In this document: positions 51,920-59,497 of the stretch, in pieces | How the letters are laid out: every line of letters begins with the position of its first letter | How positions within the stretch are numbered: position 1 is the first letter of the stretch | Assembly (NCBI GenBank): GCA_938010045.1 | Contig: CALLFZ010000018.1 | Span: 27,785 to 91,784 of the forward strand | Reading direction: 5' to 3' | DNA from: an uncultured bacterium | GTDB taxonomy: Bacteria; Verrucomicrobiota; Kiritimatiellia; PWTM01 | Length of the DNA stretch: 64,000 bases | Position numbers and translations under genes: made by a program | The notes under the pieces: generated by a model | Seen by the model: only the letters and a program-made list of their open reading frames with translations | Database searches by the model: none | What the model was told of the DNA's origin: nothing

Positions 51920-51948
51920 ATCGTATCGTGCCGTTGCACGTTCACCAA
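51920..51948 (-). promoter_or_regulatory. Promoter of the YdjY-mtaB-gcvPA-VanZ operon
   Basis: Minus strand TTGGTG (51948-51943), 17 bases, TACGAT (51925-51920). Three and four consensus matches. The leader to ATG 51882 is about 30 bases and contains a GGAG. The divergent queG ATG (51965) has TATGAG at 51953-51958, exactly six bases upstream of it, but no clear -35 box. Confidence 0.45.
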
Positions 51949-51964
51949 TCGGTATGAGGACGGC

Positions 51965-53059
51965 ATGACTGGCCGGCCATCCGCGAACGACCTCGTGGAG
52001 GCCGCGCTCGAGCACTTCGACGCGGCGGCGGTCGCGCTCGCCGACGGCCCGTGGCGCGAAGCCGCATGGAGCGCGTGGTTCAGCGCCGGTTGCCACGCCG
52101 ACATGGGCTGGCTGGAACGGACGGCGTCGCTGCGCGCGCGCCCGGACACCGCCGCCTCAGGCGCGTTCGCCTGGCTCATCGTGGCCCGCGCGCTGCGCAC
52201 CGAACCGCCCCCCCTCGCGCTCTGGCAAGATCCGCGTCGCGGCCGCGTCGCGCGGTATGCCTGGGGGCTGGATTACCACCTCGCGATGCGCGAGCCCCTG
52301 GCCCGGCTCGCCGAGGCCATCCGGCGCGCGGCGGGCCTGACCGCACCTCCCCGCGGGTTCGTGGACACGGCGCCAGTGCCGGAAAAGGAACTCGCCGCAC
52401 GCGCCGGCCTCGGCTTCGTGGGACGCAACACGCTCGTGATCACGGACCTCGATGGCTCGTGGTTCAGCCTCGGCGGTCTGGCGCTGCCATGGCGGCCGGC
52501 CGGCGCAGCGCCGTATGACCCGGCCACCGCTGCCCATGCGGCAGACCGCGGATGCGGCACCTGCCGGCGATGCCGTTCGGCGTGCCCCACGGGCGCGCTC
52601 GTGGAGGACCGCATGCTCGACGCGCGCCGCTGCATTGCCTGGGCGACGATCGAGTGCCGCGGAGAGATCCCCGAAACGTTGCGCGGCCGGCTCCACCGCT
52701 GGCTCGCCGGCTGCGACCTGTGCCAGGAGTGCTGCCCATGGAATGGCCGCCGGCCGGACACGCGAACGCCTCGGACGGCATTCGACCCCGAACAGCACGC
52801 GCCCCTGCTCGTGGCGGCGCTCGCGCTCTCGCCCGACAGTTTCCGCAAACGCTACGGCAGCTCGGCCGTCGCCCGGCTCGGCTGGACGCGCTGGATCCGG
52901 AACGCGCTCTGCGCCGCGGCAACGGCTCCCGCCGATGCGGATGTGCGCGCGGCGGTCCGGCGACATCTCGATTCCTCGGATGCAGTGGTTCGCGCGACGG
53001 CCCTCTGGGCCCTGCGCCGCCTCGATGCCGGCAGCGATGAGGAGTCGGACAGCCCCTAG
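51965..53059 (+). CDS. queG: Epoxyqueuosine reductase
   Basis: 364 residues. GFVDTAPVPEKELAARAGLG contains the catalytic Asp134 and FVGRNTLVI the cobalamin side. Two 4Fe-4S sites follow: CGTCRRCRSACPTGA (Cys197, 200, 203, 207) and CDLCQECCPW (Cys250, 253, 257). A HEAT-like tail (AAVRRHLDSSDAVVRATALW) is present as in longer QueG proteins. The enzyme makes queuosine from epoxyqueuosine at position 34 of certain tRNAs using vitamin B12. The start ATG 51965 is preferred because upstream residues are antiparallel to the YdjY promoter region. No other queuosine genes are nearby. Confidence 0.9.
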   Translation: MTGRPSANDLVEAALEHFDAAAVALADGPWREAAWSAWFSAGCHADMGWLERTASLRARPDTAASGAFAWLIVARALRTEPPPLALWQDPRRGRVARYAWGLDYHLAMREPLARLAEAIRRAAGLTAPPRGFVDTAPVPEKELAARAGLGFVGRNTLVITDLDGSWFSLGGLALPWRPAGAAPYDPATAAHAADRGCGTCRRCRSACPTGALVEDRMLDARRCIAWATIECRGEIPETLRGRLHRWLAGCDLCQECCPWNGRRPDTRTPRTAFDPEQHAPLLVAALALSPDSFRKRYGSSAVARLGWTRWIRNALCAAATAPADADVRAAVRRHLDSSDAVVRATALWALRRLDAGSDEESDSP

Positions 53060-53068
53060 GGCAGCCGC

Positions 53069-53251
53069 TCAGCGGCGGCGATGCGGCGTATCGCGGGGCG
53101 GCTCAAACTCGCCATGCTCGAGATGCCGGATGTCCTCCTCCGGATTCTGCCAGTGACGCCGCGACGTCAGCACGCGATAGAAGCACCAGCTCGTCCCGAA
53201 GAGGATCGCCGCCCAACTGGCGATCATAAAGACCCAGCCGGTGGTCGTCAT
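53069..53251 (-). CDS. Small membrane partner of the NSS transporter (MetS-like)
   Basis: 60 residues with one membrane helix (TTGWVFMIASWAAILFGTSW) followed by a charged cytoplasmic tail ending HRRR. Its ATG overlaps the TGA of the NSS transporter by four bases (ATGA), which fixes the start. In Corynebacterium the small protein MetS is needed for the NSS-family methionine transporter MetP and has the same build. The sequence match itself is weak; the call rests on length, topology and coupling. A GGAGG lies just ahead of the ATG inside the transporter gene. Confidence 0.65.
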   Translation of the reverse strand: MTTTGWVFMIASWAAILFGTSWCFYRVLTSRRHWQNPEEDIRHLEHGEFEPPRDTPHRRR

Positions 53252-54801
53252 GACGTCGCCTCCGGGACCGCCGCACCGGGCCGCCGCACGGCCCGTCGAA
53301 TCAAGGCCACGGTGATGGCCAACATCCCTAGCAGCATCACGCGAGCTACCCAACGCCAGACACGCTGCTCCGCAGGCACGCCCCGCATCGTCAGGTAGGC
53401 CCATCCATCCTGCCAGAGCCACGCCGCGAGGATCACAGCCAACAGCGTCGGCGTTACGTATTTGAGCACATACAACAGCGCGCGCGGCAGACGCACCTCC
53501 GCACCGACGTGGATCTCCGCCCAGGCGCGCTCCGCGCCGAACACCCATAGAAACACCACCGCCTCGATCAGCGCAAAGAGGGCCAACCCGATCGTCCCGG
53601 CCCAGAAATCCACCTCGTCGAGCGCACCGGCCGAAAACCCAAGGATCGGGACATGCCCGAGCACCAGCAACGCAACCCACACCGCGCGCACCGCCCGGCG
53701 GTGCGTCCAGCCAAGCTCGTCTTCGAGAAAGGCCACCGCCGGCTGCGCGAGCGCCACCGACGAGGTCACGCCCGCGATGAACAACAGGAAAAACCACATC
53801 AGGCCGAACAGCGCGCCGACGGGCATTTGCTGGAAAATCGCCGGCATCGCGACAAAGCCCAGATTGAAGGCGCCGCTGCGCGCGATGTCGACCGTACCGG
53901 CGCGGCCGAAAAACACCACCGCCGCCGGGATCGCGATGCTCGCGCCGAGGATCACCTCGACAAACTCATTCATCATCGAGGCCGAGAGACCAGTGACGAT
54001 GATATCGTCGCGCCGACGCATGTAGCTGGCGTAGCACTGGATCGCGCCAAACCCGACACTGAGCGTGAAAAACACTTGACCGGCCGCCGCCAGCCACACC
54101 TTGCCGCTGCGCAGCATCCCAAGATCCGGGTTCCAGACAAACCCGAGCCCCTCGCGAACTGTCTGGTCCGGCCCCGCGCCCGCCGGCGGCGAGAGCGTGA
54201 ACACGCGCACCGTCAACACAAAGGCCAGCACAAAGAGCAGCGGCATGCCGACGCGCGCGAGCCGCTCGATGCCACGCGCGATCCCGCCCGTCATCACCCA
54301 GTAGTTGATGCCGATCGTGATCAGGAAAAAGACCCACGCAATCAGCGACACACCAATCCTCGTGCCGCCGCCCTGGTAAGCCGTCAGAAAGGCGCGCAGG
54401 CTGTCCATCGAACGCACGCCGAACAGGTCCCACATCATCGCGAACATCGAGTAGGCCAGCGACCATGACTCGACGTAGAGGTAGTAGGTCAACACGCCCA
54501 ACGGCAGGCAGACCCCCAGCGCGCCGAGGTACTTCGCCATCGGGTGCTTCCACAGCAGCGCGAAGACGCCCGGTGCGCTGCCATGTCGATAGGCACCGCC
54601 CATGCGGCCCATCGCCCATTCACACCAGGCCAGCGGTATGCCAAATAACACGAGCGCGACAAAGTACGGGATCATAAACGCGCCGCCGCCGTTCTGCGCG
54701 GCCTGGACGGGAAATCGCAGAAAGTTGCCCAGCCCGACGGCGTTGCCCGCCATCGCAAGGATCACACCGATTCTCGACGCCCAACGTTCCCGGTCTGCCA
54801 T
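53248..54801 (-). CDS. Sodium-dependent NSS-family transporter
   Basis: 517 residues, about 12 membrane helices. GNAVGLGNFLRFP in TM1 holds the sodium sites and substrate loop, SRIGVILAMA and GGGAFMIPYFVALVLFGIPL are conserved, and SVGFGAIQCYASYMRRRDDI is the TM6 region. Related to LeuT and the MetP group, it should import an amino acid or related solute with Na+, fitting a cell that also runs a Na+ pump (nqr). The substrate is unknown. Coupled with the 60-residue protein downstream. A TTGACC-17-CAACAT promoter lies at 54853-54825. Confidence 0.88.
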   Translation of the reverse strand: MADRERWASRIGVILAMAGNAVGLGNFLRFPVQAAQNGGGAFMIPYFVALVLFGIPLAWCEWAMGRMGGAYRHGSAPGVFALLWKHPMAKYLGALGVCLPLGVLTYYLYVESWSLAYSMFAMMWDLFGVRSMDSLRAFLTAYQGGGTRIGVSLIAWVFFLITIGINYWVMTGGIARGIERLARVGMPLLFVLAFVLTVRVFTLSPPAGAGPDQTVREGLGFVWNPDLGMLRSGKVWLAAAGQVFFTLSVGFGAIQCYASYMRRRDDIIVTGLSASMMNEFVEVILGASIAIPAAVVFFGRAGTVDIARSGAFNLGFVAMPAIFQQMPVGALFGLMWFFLLFIAGVTSSVALAQPAVAFLEDELGWTHRRAVRAVWVALLVLGHVPILGFSAGALDEVDFWAGTIGLALFALIEAVVFLWVFGAERAWAEIHVGAEVRLPRALLYVLKYVTPTLLAVILAAWLWQDGWAYLTMRGVPAEQRVWRWVARVMLLGMLAITVALIRRAVRRPGAAVPEATS

Positions 54802-54824
54802 GCTCGCCGCCCTTCGGTGGGGCG

Positions 54825-54853
54825 ATGTTGCCGGTTGGCGGAGGGAGGGTCAA
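54825..54853 (-). promoter_or_regulatory. Possible promoter of the NSS transporter operon
   Basis: Minus strand TTGACC (54853-54848), 17 bases, CAACAT (54830-54825). Five matches at -35 and three at -10. The ATG at 54801 is 23 bases on and has AAGGG eight bases upstream. Confidence 0.4.
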
Positions 54854-54966
54854 GCCGCCGGCCCACCGCCTCGTGCCCTTCCCCTCCTCCGTGATTTTCA
54901 TGTTCGTCCCTGGCGGAACGTCCATAGCGGTGTACGGTGTCCTGAACTCAGACGAAAGGAAACACC

Positions 54967-55950
54967 ATGACCACGCCCGCCCCATTATCCATGGTCAACG
55001 CGCTCGCCATCATGCTCATCGCCGGCTCGGCCCTCGCCCAGATCGGAATTCCAGCGCGGACTCCCGACGACCGAGGTTCCAAGCCGGCGCCGGAATCGTA
55101 CAAAGGCCTGAAGCACGCGATCGGCTGCAAGGACTTCCATAACGAGTCCGGCTGGCGCGGCCATTGGGAGCTGGGCCATAACCTCACCGCGATGCTCGAG
55201 TCGGCACTGCGTGATACGGGACGGTTCGTGCTCGTCGAGCGCGAACAACTGACGGATGTCCTGATCGAGCAGAACCTCGCCGCGAGTGGCCGGGCCGCCG
55301 CCTCGCAGGTCGCGCAGATGGGTCGGATCCGCCCGGCCCGGTACATCGCCACCGGTTCCATCACTGAAGTCTCTGAGGGACAATCCGGCATCGGCGGCGG
55401 CGTGAGCGTCGGCGGAATCCGCCTGGGCGGAACCCGTACCCAGGCGCAGTTGGCGGTGACCGTGAAGCTGGTCGACACGACCACCGGAGAGATCGTCGCC
55501 CAGCAGCGCGTGCTGGGGAAGGCCGGACGAACCGGCGTGAATGTCGGCCTCAGCGTGGGCCGCGTCTCGACGGACCTCGGAGGATTCATCAAAACCCCGC
55601 TCGGCGAGGCCGCGCAGGACTGCGTCAATCAGGCCGCCATGTTCATCGCCCGGAAGCTGGAGGAGTACCCCGTCGAAGGTAGCGTCGTGAAAACCGACGA
55701 CGACGGCCGCGTGATCATCAACCGCGGTGCGGAATATGGCGTCACGGCGGGACAGGAGTTGACGATGGTGCGGCCGGGCAACCTGCTGATCGATCCCGAC
55801 ACCGGCGCCGTTCTCGAGCGGGCTCCCGGCAAGGTCATCGGCCGACTCACAGTGACCCGGGTCACCGAGAAAGTTGCCTATTGCGAAGTCATCGCAGGCG
55901 AGCCCAAACCCGAGCCCGGTACGGCTGTACAACTGAAGCCCGCGAAATGA
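54967..55950 (+). CDS. CsgG-like secreted protein
   Basis: 327 residues. A signal peptide spans about 1-24 (SMVNALAIMLIAGSALA). The CsgG/HfaB-like core includes GHNLTAMLESALRDTGRFVL, VEREQLTDVLIEQNLAASGR, IRPARYIATGSITEVSEGQS and LAVTVKLVDTTTGEIVAQQR. A C-terminal extension (INRGAEYGVTAGQELTMVRP, VIGRLTVTRVTEKVAYCEV) looks like a separate FlgT-type module. There is no lipobox Cys, and no curli genes are nearby, so a curli pore is unlikely; similar proteins act in other envelope complexes. AAAGGAAA precedes ATG 54967. Transcribed alone. Confidence 0.75.
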   Translation: MTTPAPLSMVNALAIMLIAGSALAQIGIPARTPDDRGSKPAPESYKGLKHAIGCKDFHNESGWRGHWELGHNLTAMLESALRDTGRFVLVEREQLTDVLIEQNLAASGRAAASQVAQMGRIRPARYIATGSITEVSEGQSGIGGGVSVGGIRLGGTRTQAQLAVTVKLVDTTTGEIVAQQRVLGKAGRTGVNVGLSVGRVSTDLGGFIKTPLGEAAQDCVNQAAMFIARKLEEYPVEGSVVKTDDDGRVIINRGAEYGVTAGQELTMVRPGNLLIDPDTGAVLERAPGKVIGRLTVTRVTEKVAYCEVIAGEPKPEPGTAVQLKPAK

Positions 55951-56009
55951 GAGACACCCACCCTGCCGCCACCCACGAGCATCAGGCGGAGGAACTGCAT
56001 GGTGGTTGA

Positions 56010-57100
56010 ACAGGTGACTCGGTGAATCGTTCGCCGCCGTCGGCGTCCGTTGCTATCCAAGAATTGGGACGCAACCACGCCGATGTTGCCCCGGGGGCGG
56101 TGCTCACGGAAGGCGGCCTCGCATGTCTCCGAAGGACATACCCGAGCAGGTCCTCCGCACAAGTGGGGTTGCAAGCTCTGACGATCGGCCCACACCGTCC
56201 AGCCGCTTCTACTCGATGGAAACCGCCCGCGTCCTCGCCCCTCGTGCCAGCCACTGCGAGCATGTGCCCGGCACGAACGCTGACGTCCGGGATCGGCCTC
56301 TCGAGCGTCCGACCTTCGCGGTCGCGCGCCCGCGTCCGCGGCGTCCGCCCGCCGCGACGATGAGATGGCCACACGCCCCCGCCAGATCAACCCGAGCTCG
56401 TCCGCAAGCGCGAAGTTGGGCCGTTCAAGTTCGTCGGCGCCCTGCTGCAGCGATTCGCCGAGGGCGACCACCGTGCGGCCGTTCCTTAACACAGCGGCGC
56501 CGGCGGTCGAGCTCGGTCTCCATTCACCCACCGCGCTCCGCCGCCAGCACGGCCCGGCGGCGATCGAGGCCATGCGTCGGCTCATCAAGGTCCAGCGCGT
56601 TGAGAGCGGTCCACGGCGCCGACCGTTGCACCGCCCCCCCCGACGAGCGGCGCCACGACCTCGAGCCAGGGTTCATGGGGACGTTCGGATACCGACGACG
56701 GAACCGGTTCTGGTAGAGACTCACGGCTTCAGCAAGCGGCACGGTATCCTCAAACAGAGCCGGACGGCTAGCGCTCTCTCTGTAGAGCCGCCCAAGAGGT
56801 TGCCGGTGCCATGCCACGATCGTGTCGTCCGGCGGTCGCGTCCGGTGCTGGGTGTGTGGGTGGCCGCAGTACGAATTACGGCGGGCGCCGAACGCGAGTA
56901 TCGTGAGCCCGAAGCGGCGGTCCGGTGGCGGCAGCGGTCTGGTCGGCGTGCGGCTTGATCCGGTCTTGATCACCATGGGGCCCGCAGATGCCGGCCCGCC
57001 GCAGCAACCGCGCCACATCGCCATTCTCGTTGTTGGCCATGTCGAGCAGCCGGCCCAGATCCAGGATGGAGAACACACGGGCTAAAAGAACCGAGACCGC
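56010..57100 (-). pseudogene. Decayed glycosidase gene with beta-galactosidase trimerisation-like remnant
   Basis: Fragments in different frames suggest an old gene broken by frameshifts. About 57000-56650 contains RPPDDTIVAWH, RPALFEDTVPLAEAVSLYQN and RRRYPNVPMNPG. About 56492-56376 reads RTVVALGESLQQ then PNFALADELGLIWRG, which resembles the GGxVVATGETSLYDE...FALADLFGV stretch of beta-galactosidase trimerisation domains in planctomycete-type glycosidases. About 56167-56015 reads EDLLGYVLRRHARPP and APGATSAWLRPNSW, like the end of such proteins. No frame is open throughout. The assignment is from memory of family patterns and needs a search. Confidence 0.4.
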
Positions 57101-57390
57101 AATGACGGAGACACGGCACATCACAATGTCGGCGAAGAGAAGCGAACATCGTTTACCCTAACGACCCCGCGCCATTCGCCCGTTTGTTCTGGCCGCTCCC
57201 AGAAAAACGAATTTTTCGACCCTTCAGTCCTCGGCGCAGGTCTAGGTTGCGGGAAATGAGCCGTTCGCAGGCCTTGGAGGGTCGGGTTCCCCCCCCCTGA
57301 CCCTACGGCCGATGCGTATGCGCGGCAATCGCGGACGGCGCAGGTTCCCCATCCTCTCTCCCCAGGCTCCGCTACCAGCCTCCCGCGTCG

Positions 57391-57560
57391 GCCTGTCCCC
57401 ATCAGTCCCCCGCCTTGCAGCTGGCGCGGCGCTCTGCTGTAGCTCCGGCGCTCTGTCGCCGGAGCCTTCCCGCCCAAAATCTTCCGCCGGAGGACCGGCG
57501 GAACTACAGCGTTCCGGCGGCTCGGCGATCGCAGGCCACGCGAGCTCTCACCCGGTATAG
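57391..57560 (-). repeat. Cloverleaf repeat, copy A
   Basis: Minus-strand copy of the repeat family. The core is 57436-57510, closed by GCTGTAG and CTACAGC, with two inner hairpins rich in CCGCCGG and CTCCGGC. Flanking parts match the other copies: GAGAGCTCGCG on one side, and a GGGGACAGGC-type tail at the other end (57391-57400). See copy B for the structure. Confidence 0.8.
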
Positions 57561-57765
57561 CGCAGGCCGGAACTCGAGGAACAACGATCTGAGGAGGAAA
57601 GAGGGCGATCTCGAAGTGGCTCTCCGAAGGCGGAAGCGACGGTTGAGGACACGGAAGCCGAGGTTGTTCGGTTCGATCACGAAGATCTTCGCCCGTCGCG
57701 CAGTCCGCCTTCTTGTCTTACCCATCAAAACCATCCCCAGCGCAATCGGCTCAACCCAACGCTGC

Positions 57766-57794
57766 TTGTACAACGGAGGGCTGAGCAGTAGTCT
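57766..57794 (+). promoter_or_regulatory. Promoter of the SPFH gene pair
   Basis: TTGTAC at 57766-57771, 17 bases, TAGTCT at 57789-57794. Four matches in each box. The ATG at 57833 is 38 bases downstream, with a GAGGAG in the leader. Confidence 0.5.
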
Positions 57795-57832
57795 GACACC
57801 GGATTCGCAGCGAGGAGTCAGAAAAACCTGCC

Positions 57833-59497
57833 ATGGAAAACGAATCGTTTCCGAAACCGCCGCCGTTGCCACCTCCGCCGCCGCGAATGCCGCCATCCGG
57901 CCGTTTTCGTTCCGCGCCGTCCTCGCGCCCGATCGCGAGGCTGCCGTGGACGTCGGTGCTCCTCATGGGCGTGATCGTGTGGCTGCCGTTGTGGATTTGG
58001 TATGGTTGGCGCATCGAACCGCGCTCCGGCCAAGTCGCGGTGCTGATCCGCAAAACGGGTGAGCCGCTTCCCTCCGGCGAAATTCTCGCGATGTCGCCCC
58101 GGCACAAGGGGATCCAGCCCGAGGTGTTGCCAGAGGGCCGGTACTTCCGCAATCCCTGGACCTGGAGCTGGGAGTTTCATCCCGTCGTCACCATTCCCGC
58201 CGGTCGCCTCGGCGTGCAGGTGCGCCTGCACGGACGCGAGCCGCCGAACGGCCGCATTCTCGCCGGCGAGGGAGAGAAGGGCATCCGTCCGGAGATCCTG
58301 TCGCCCGGCACCTATCGCATCAATCCCTACGCGATCCAGGTGCAACAGTTCGACGCGATCTCGATTCGTCCCGGACGCGTCGGCGTCGTGGTGTCGCTCG
58401 TTGGCGAGGATCCGTTGGACATGCCCCTCACCAACGCGAACACGTTCCTCGTCGAACGGGGGCGCAAGGGGGTGCTCGCGGATGTCCTCGACCCCGGCAC
58501 GCACTATCTGAACCCTTACATGTACAACGTGGTCGAGGTGAACCTGCAGAGCCAGCGGTTCGAAATGAGCGGGGAGGACGCGATTTCGTTCCTCACCGCC
58601 GACGGGTTTATTGTCGAGGTCGAGGGCACGCTAGAGTTTTCCATCCAGCGCGAGAAGGCTGCCCTGCTCACGCACCAGGTCGGCGACATGGATGACATTG
58701 TGAAAAAACTGATCCTGCCGCGCGCGCGCGGCTTCAGCCGCATCGAGGGCAGCAAACAGCCCGCGACGAGCTTCATCATGGGCGAAACGCGCCAGCAGTT
58801 TCAGAACACACTCGAAAACCACCTGCGCGAGCGCTGCCGCGAGTGGGGCGTCGCGATCAAATCGGTCCTCGTGCGCAATATCAAGGTGCCCGACGAAATT
58901 GCGAGCATTATCCGTGAGCGCGAGATCGCTGTGCAGGAGGCGCGCAAGTTCGAGCAACAAATCGAGCAGGCGCGCTCAAAAGCCGAGCTGACGCGACAGG
59001 AAATGCTCGCGGAACAGAACAAGGCGCGCGTGGACGCCGACACCCAGCGGCTGAAGGCGGTGATCGAAGCGCGGCAGGTGCAGTCCGTAAACGTGACGAA
59101 TGCGCTGCGCGGGCTCGAGGTCGCGACGATCGAGCTCGACGCGGCCCGCTATCGTGCGGCAGCCGTCCTCGCGGAGGCAATCGGCCGGGCCGAAGTGGTG
59201 CGGCTCGACAACGAAGCGCGGGCGGAGGTCTTCCGCCGCCAGGTCGAGGCCTTCGGCGACGGCATGGCTTTTGCGCGGTACACCTTCTATGAACAGATCG
59301 CGCCGCGGATCGAGACGCTCCTGACGACCGACCACGCCGAGGGATTTGGCGGTCTCCTGCGCACGCTGCTATCGCCCGCGCTCCCCGCCGCGGCGTCGCG
59401 CCCACGACCCGCCGTCCGACCGCCCGGTCCCACCGCCCCGGCGGCCCCTGCGTCCGGTGCGCCGGCTGCCACCAGCCCGACGACGGAGGACCGCTGA
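57833..59497 (+). CDS. SPFH/Band 7 membrane protein with three N-terminal repeats
   Basis: 554 residues. A proline-rich start and one membrane helix (WTSVLLMGVIVWLPLWIWYG) lead to three tandem repeats of about 57 residues at 64-123, 124-180 and 181-244. Each has the pattern G(x)VGV-x-G..P.G..L....KGI..EVL.PG.Y..NP. Then comes a Band 7/SPFH domain with ISFLTADGFIVEVEGTLEFS and a long coiled coil (about 365-425) leading to VFRRQVEAFGDGMAFARYTF. The tail is Pro/Ala-rich. SPFH proteins assemble into large rings on membranes. It is coupled (TGATG) to a second protein of the same build. Confidence 0.78.
   Translation: MENESFPKPPPLPPPPPRMPPSGRFRSAPSSRPIARLPWTSVLLMGVIVWLPLWIWYGWRIEPRSGQVAVLIRKTGEPLPSGEILAMSPRHKGIQPEVLPEGRYFRNPWTWSWEFHPVVTIPAGRLGVQVRLHGREPPNGRILAGEGEKGIRPEILSPGTYRINPYAIQVQQFDAISIRPGRVGVVVSLVGEDPLDMPLTNANTFLVERGRKGVLADVLDPGTHYLNPYMYNVVEVNLQSQRFEMSGEDAISFLTADGFIVEVEGTLEFSIQREKAALLTHQVGDMDDIVKKLILPRARGFSRIEGSKQPATSFIMGETRQQFQNTLENHLRERCREWGVAIKSVLVRNIKVPDEIASIIREREIAVQEARKFEQQIEQARSKAELTRQEMLAEQNKARVDADTQRLKAVIEARQVQSVNVTNALRGLEVATIELDAARYRAAAVLAEAIGRAEVVRLDNEARAEVFRRQVEAFGDGMAFARYTFYEQIAPRIETLLTTDHAEGFGGLLRTLLSPALPAAASRPRPAVRPPGPTAPAAPASGAPAATSPTTEDR

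Larger units (their letters stand above)
55951..57832. other. 1.9 kb without an intact gene
   Basis: No intact open frame with family similarity is found. It contains remnants of a decayed glycosidase (minus strand, about 56010-57100), one copy of the cloverleaf repeat at 57391-57560, and the promoter of the SPFH pair near 57766. The stretch 57570-57765 shows nothing I can name. Confidence 0.6.

Noticed and set aside
57504..57896. Minus-strand open frame of 130 codons before the SPFH gene
   Set aside because: It runs through the repeat and the SPFH promoter, has no ribosome site and an Arg-rich composition typical of chance frames in GC-rich DNA.
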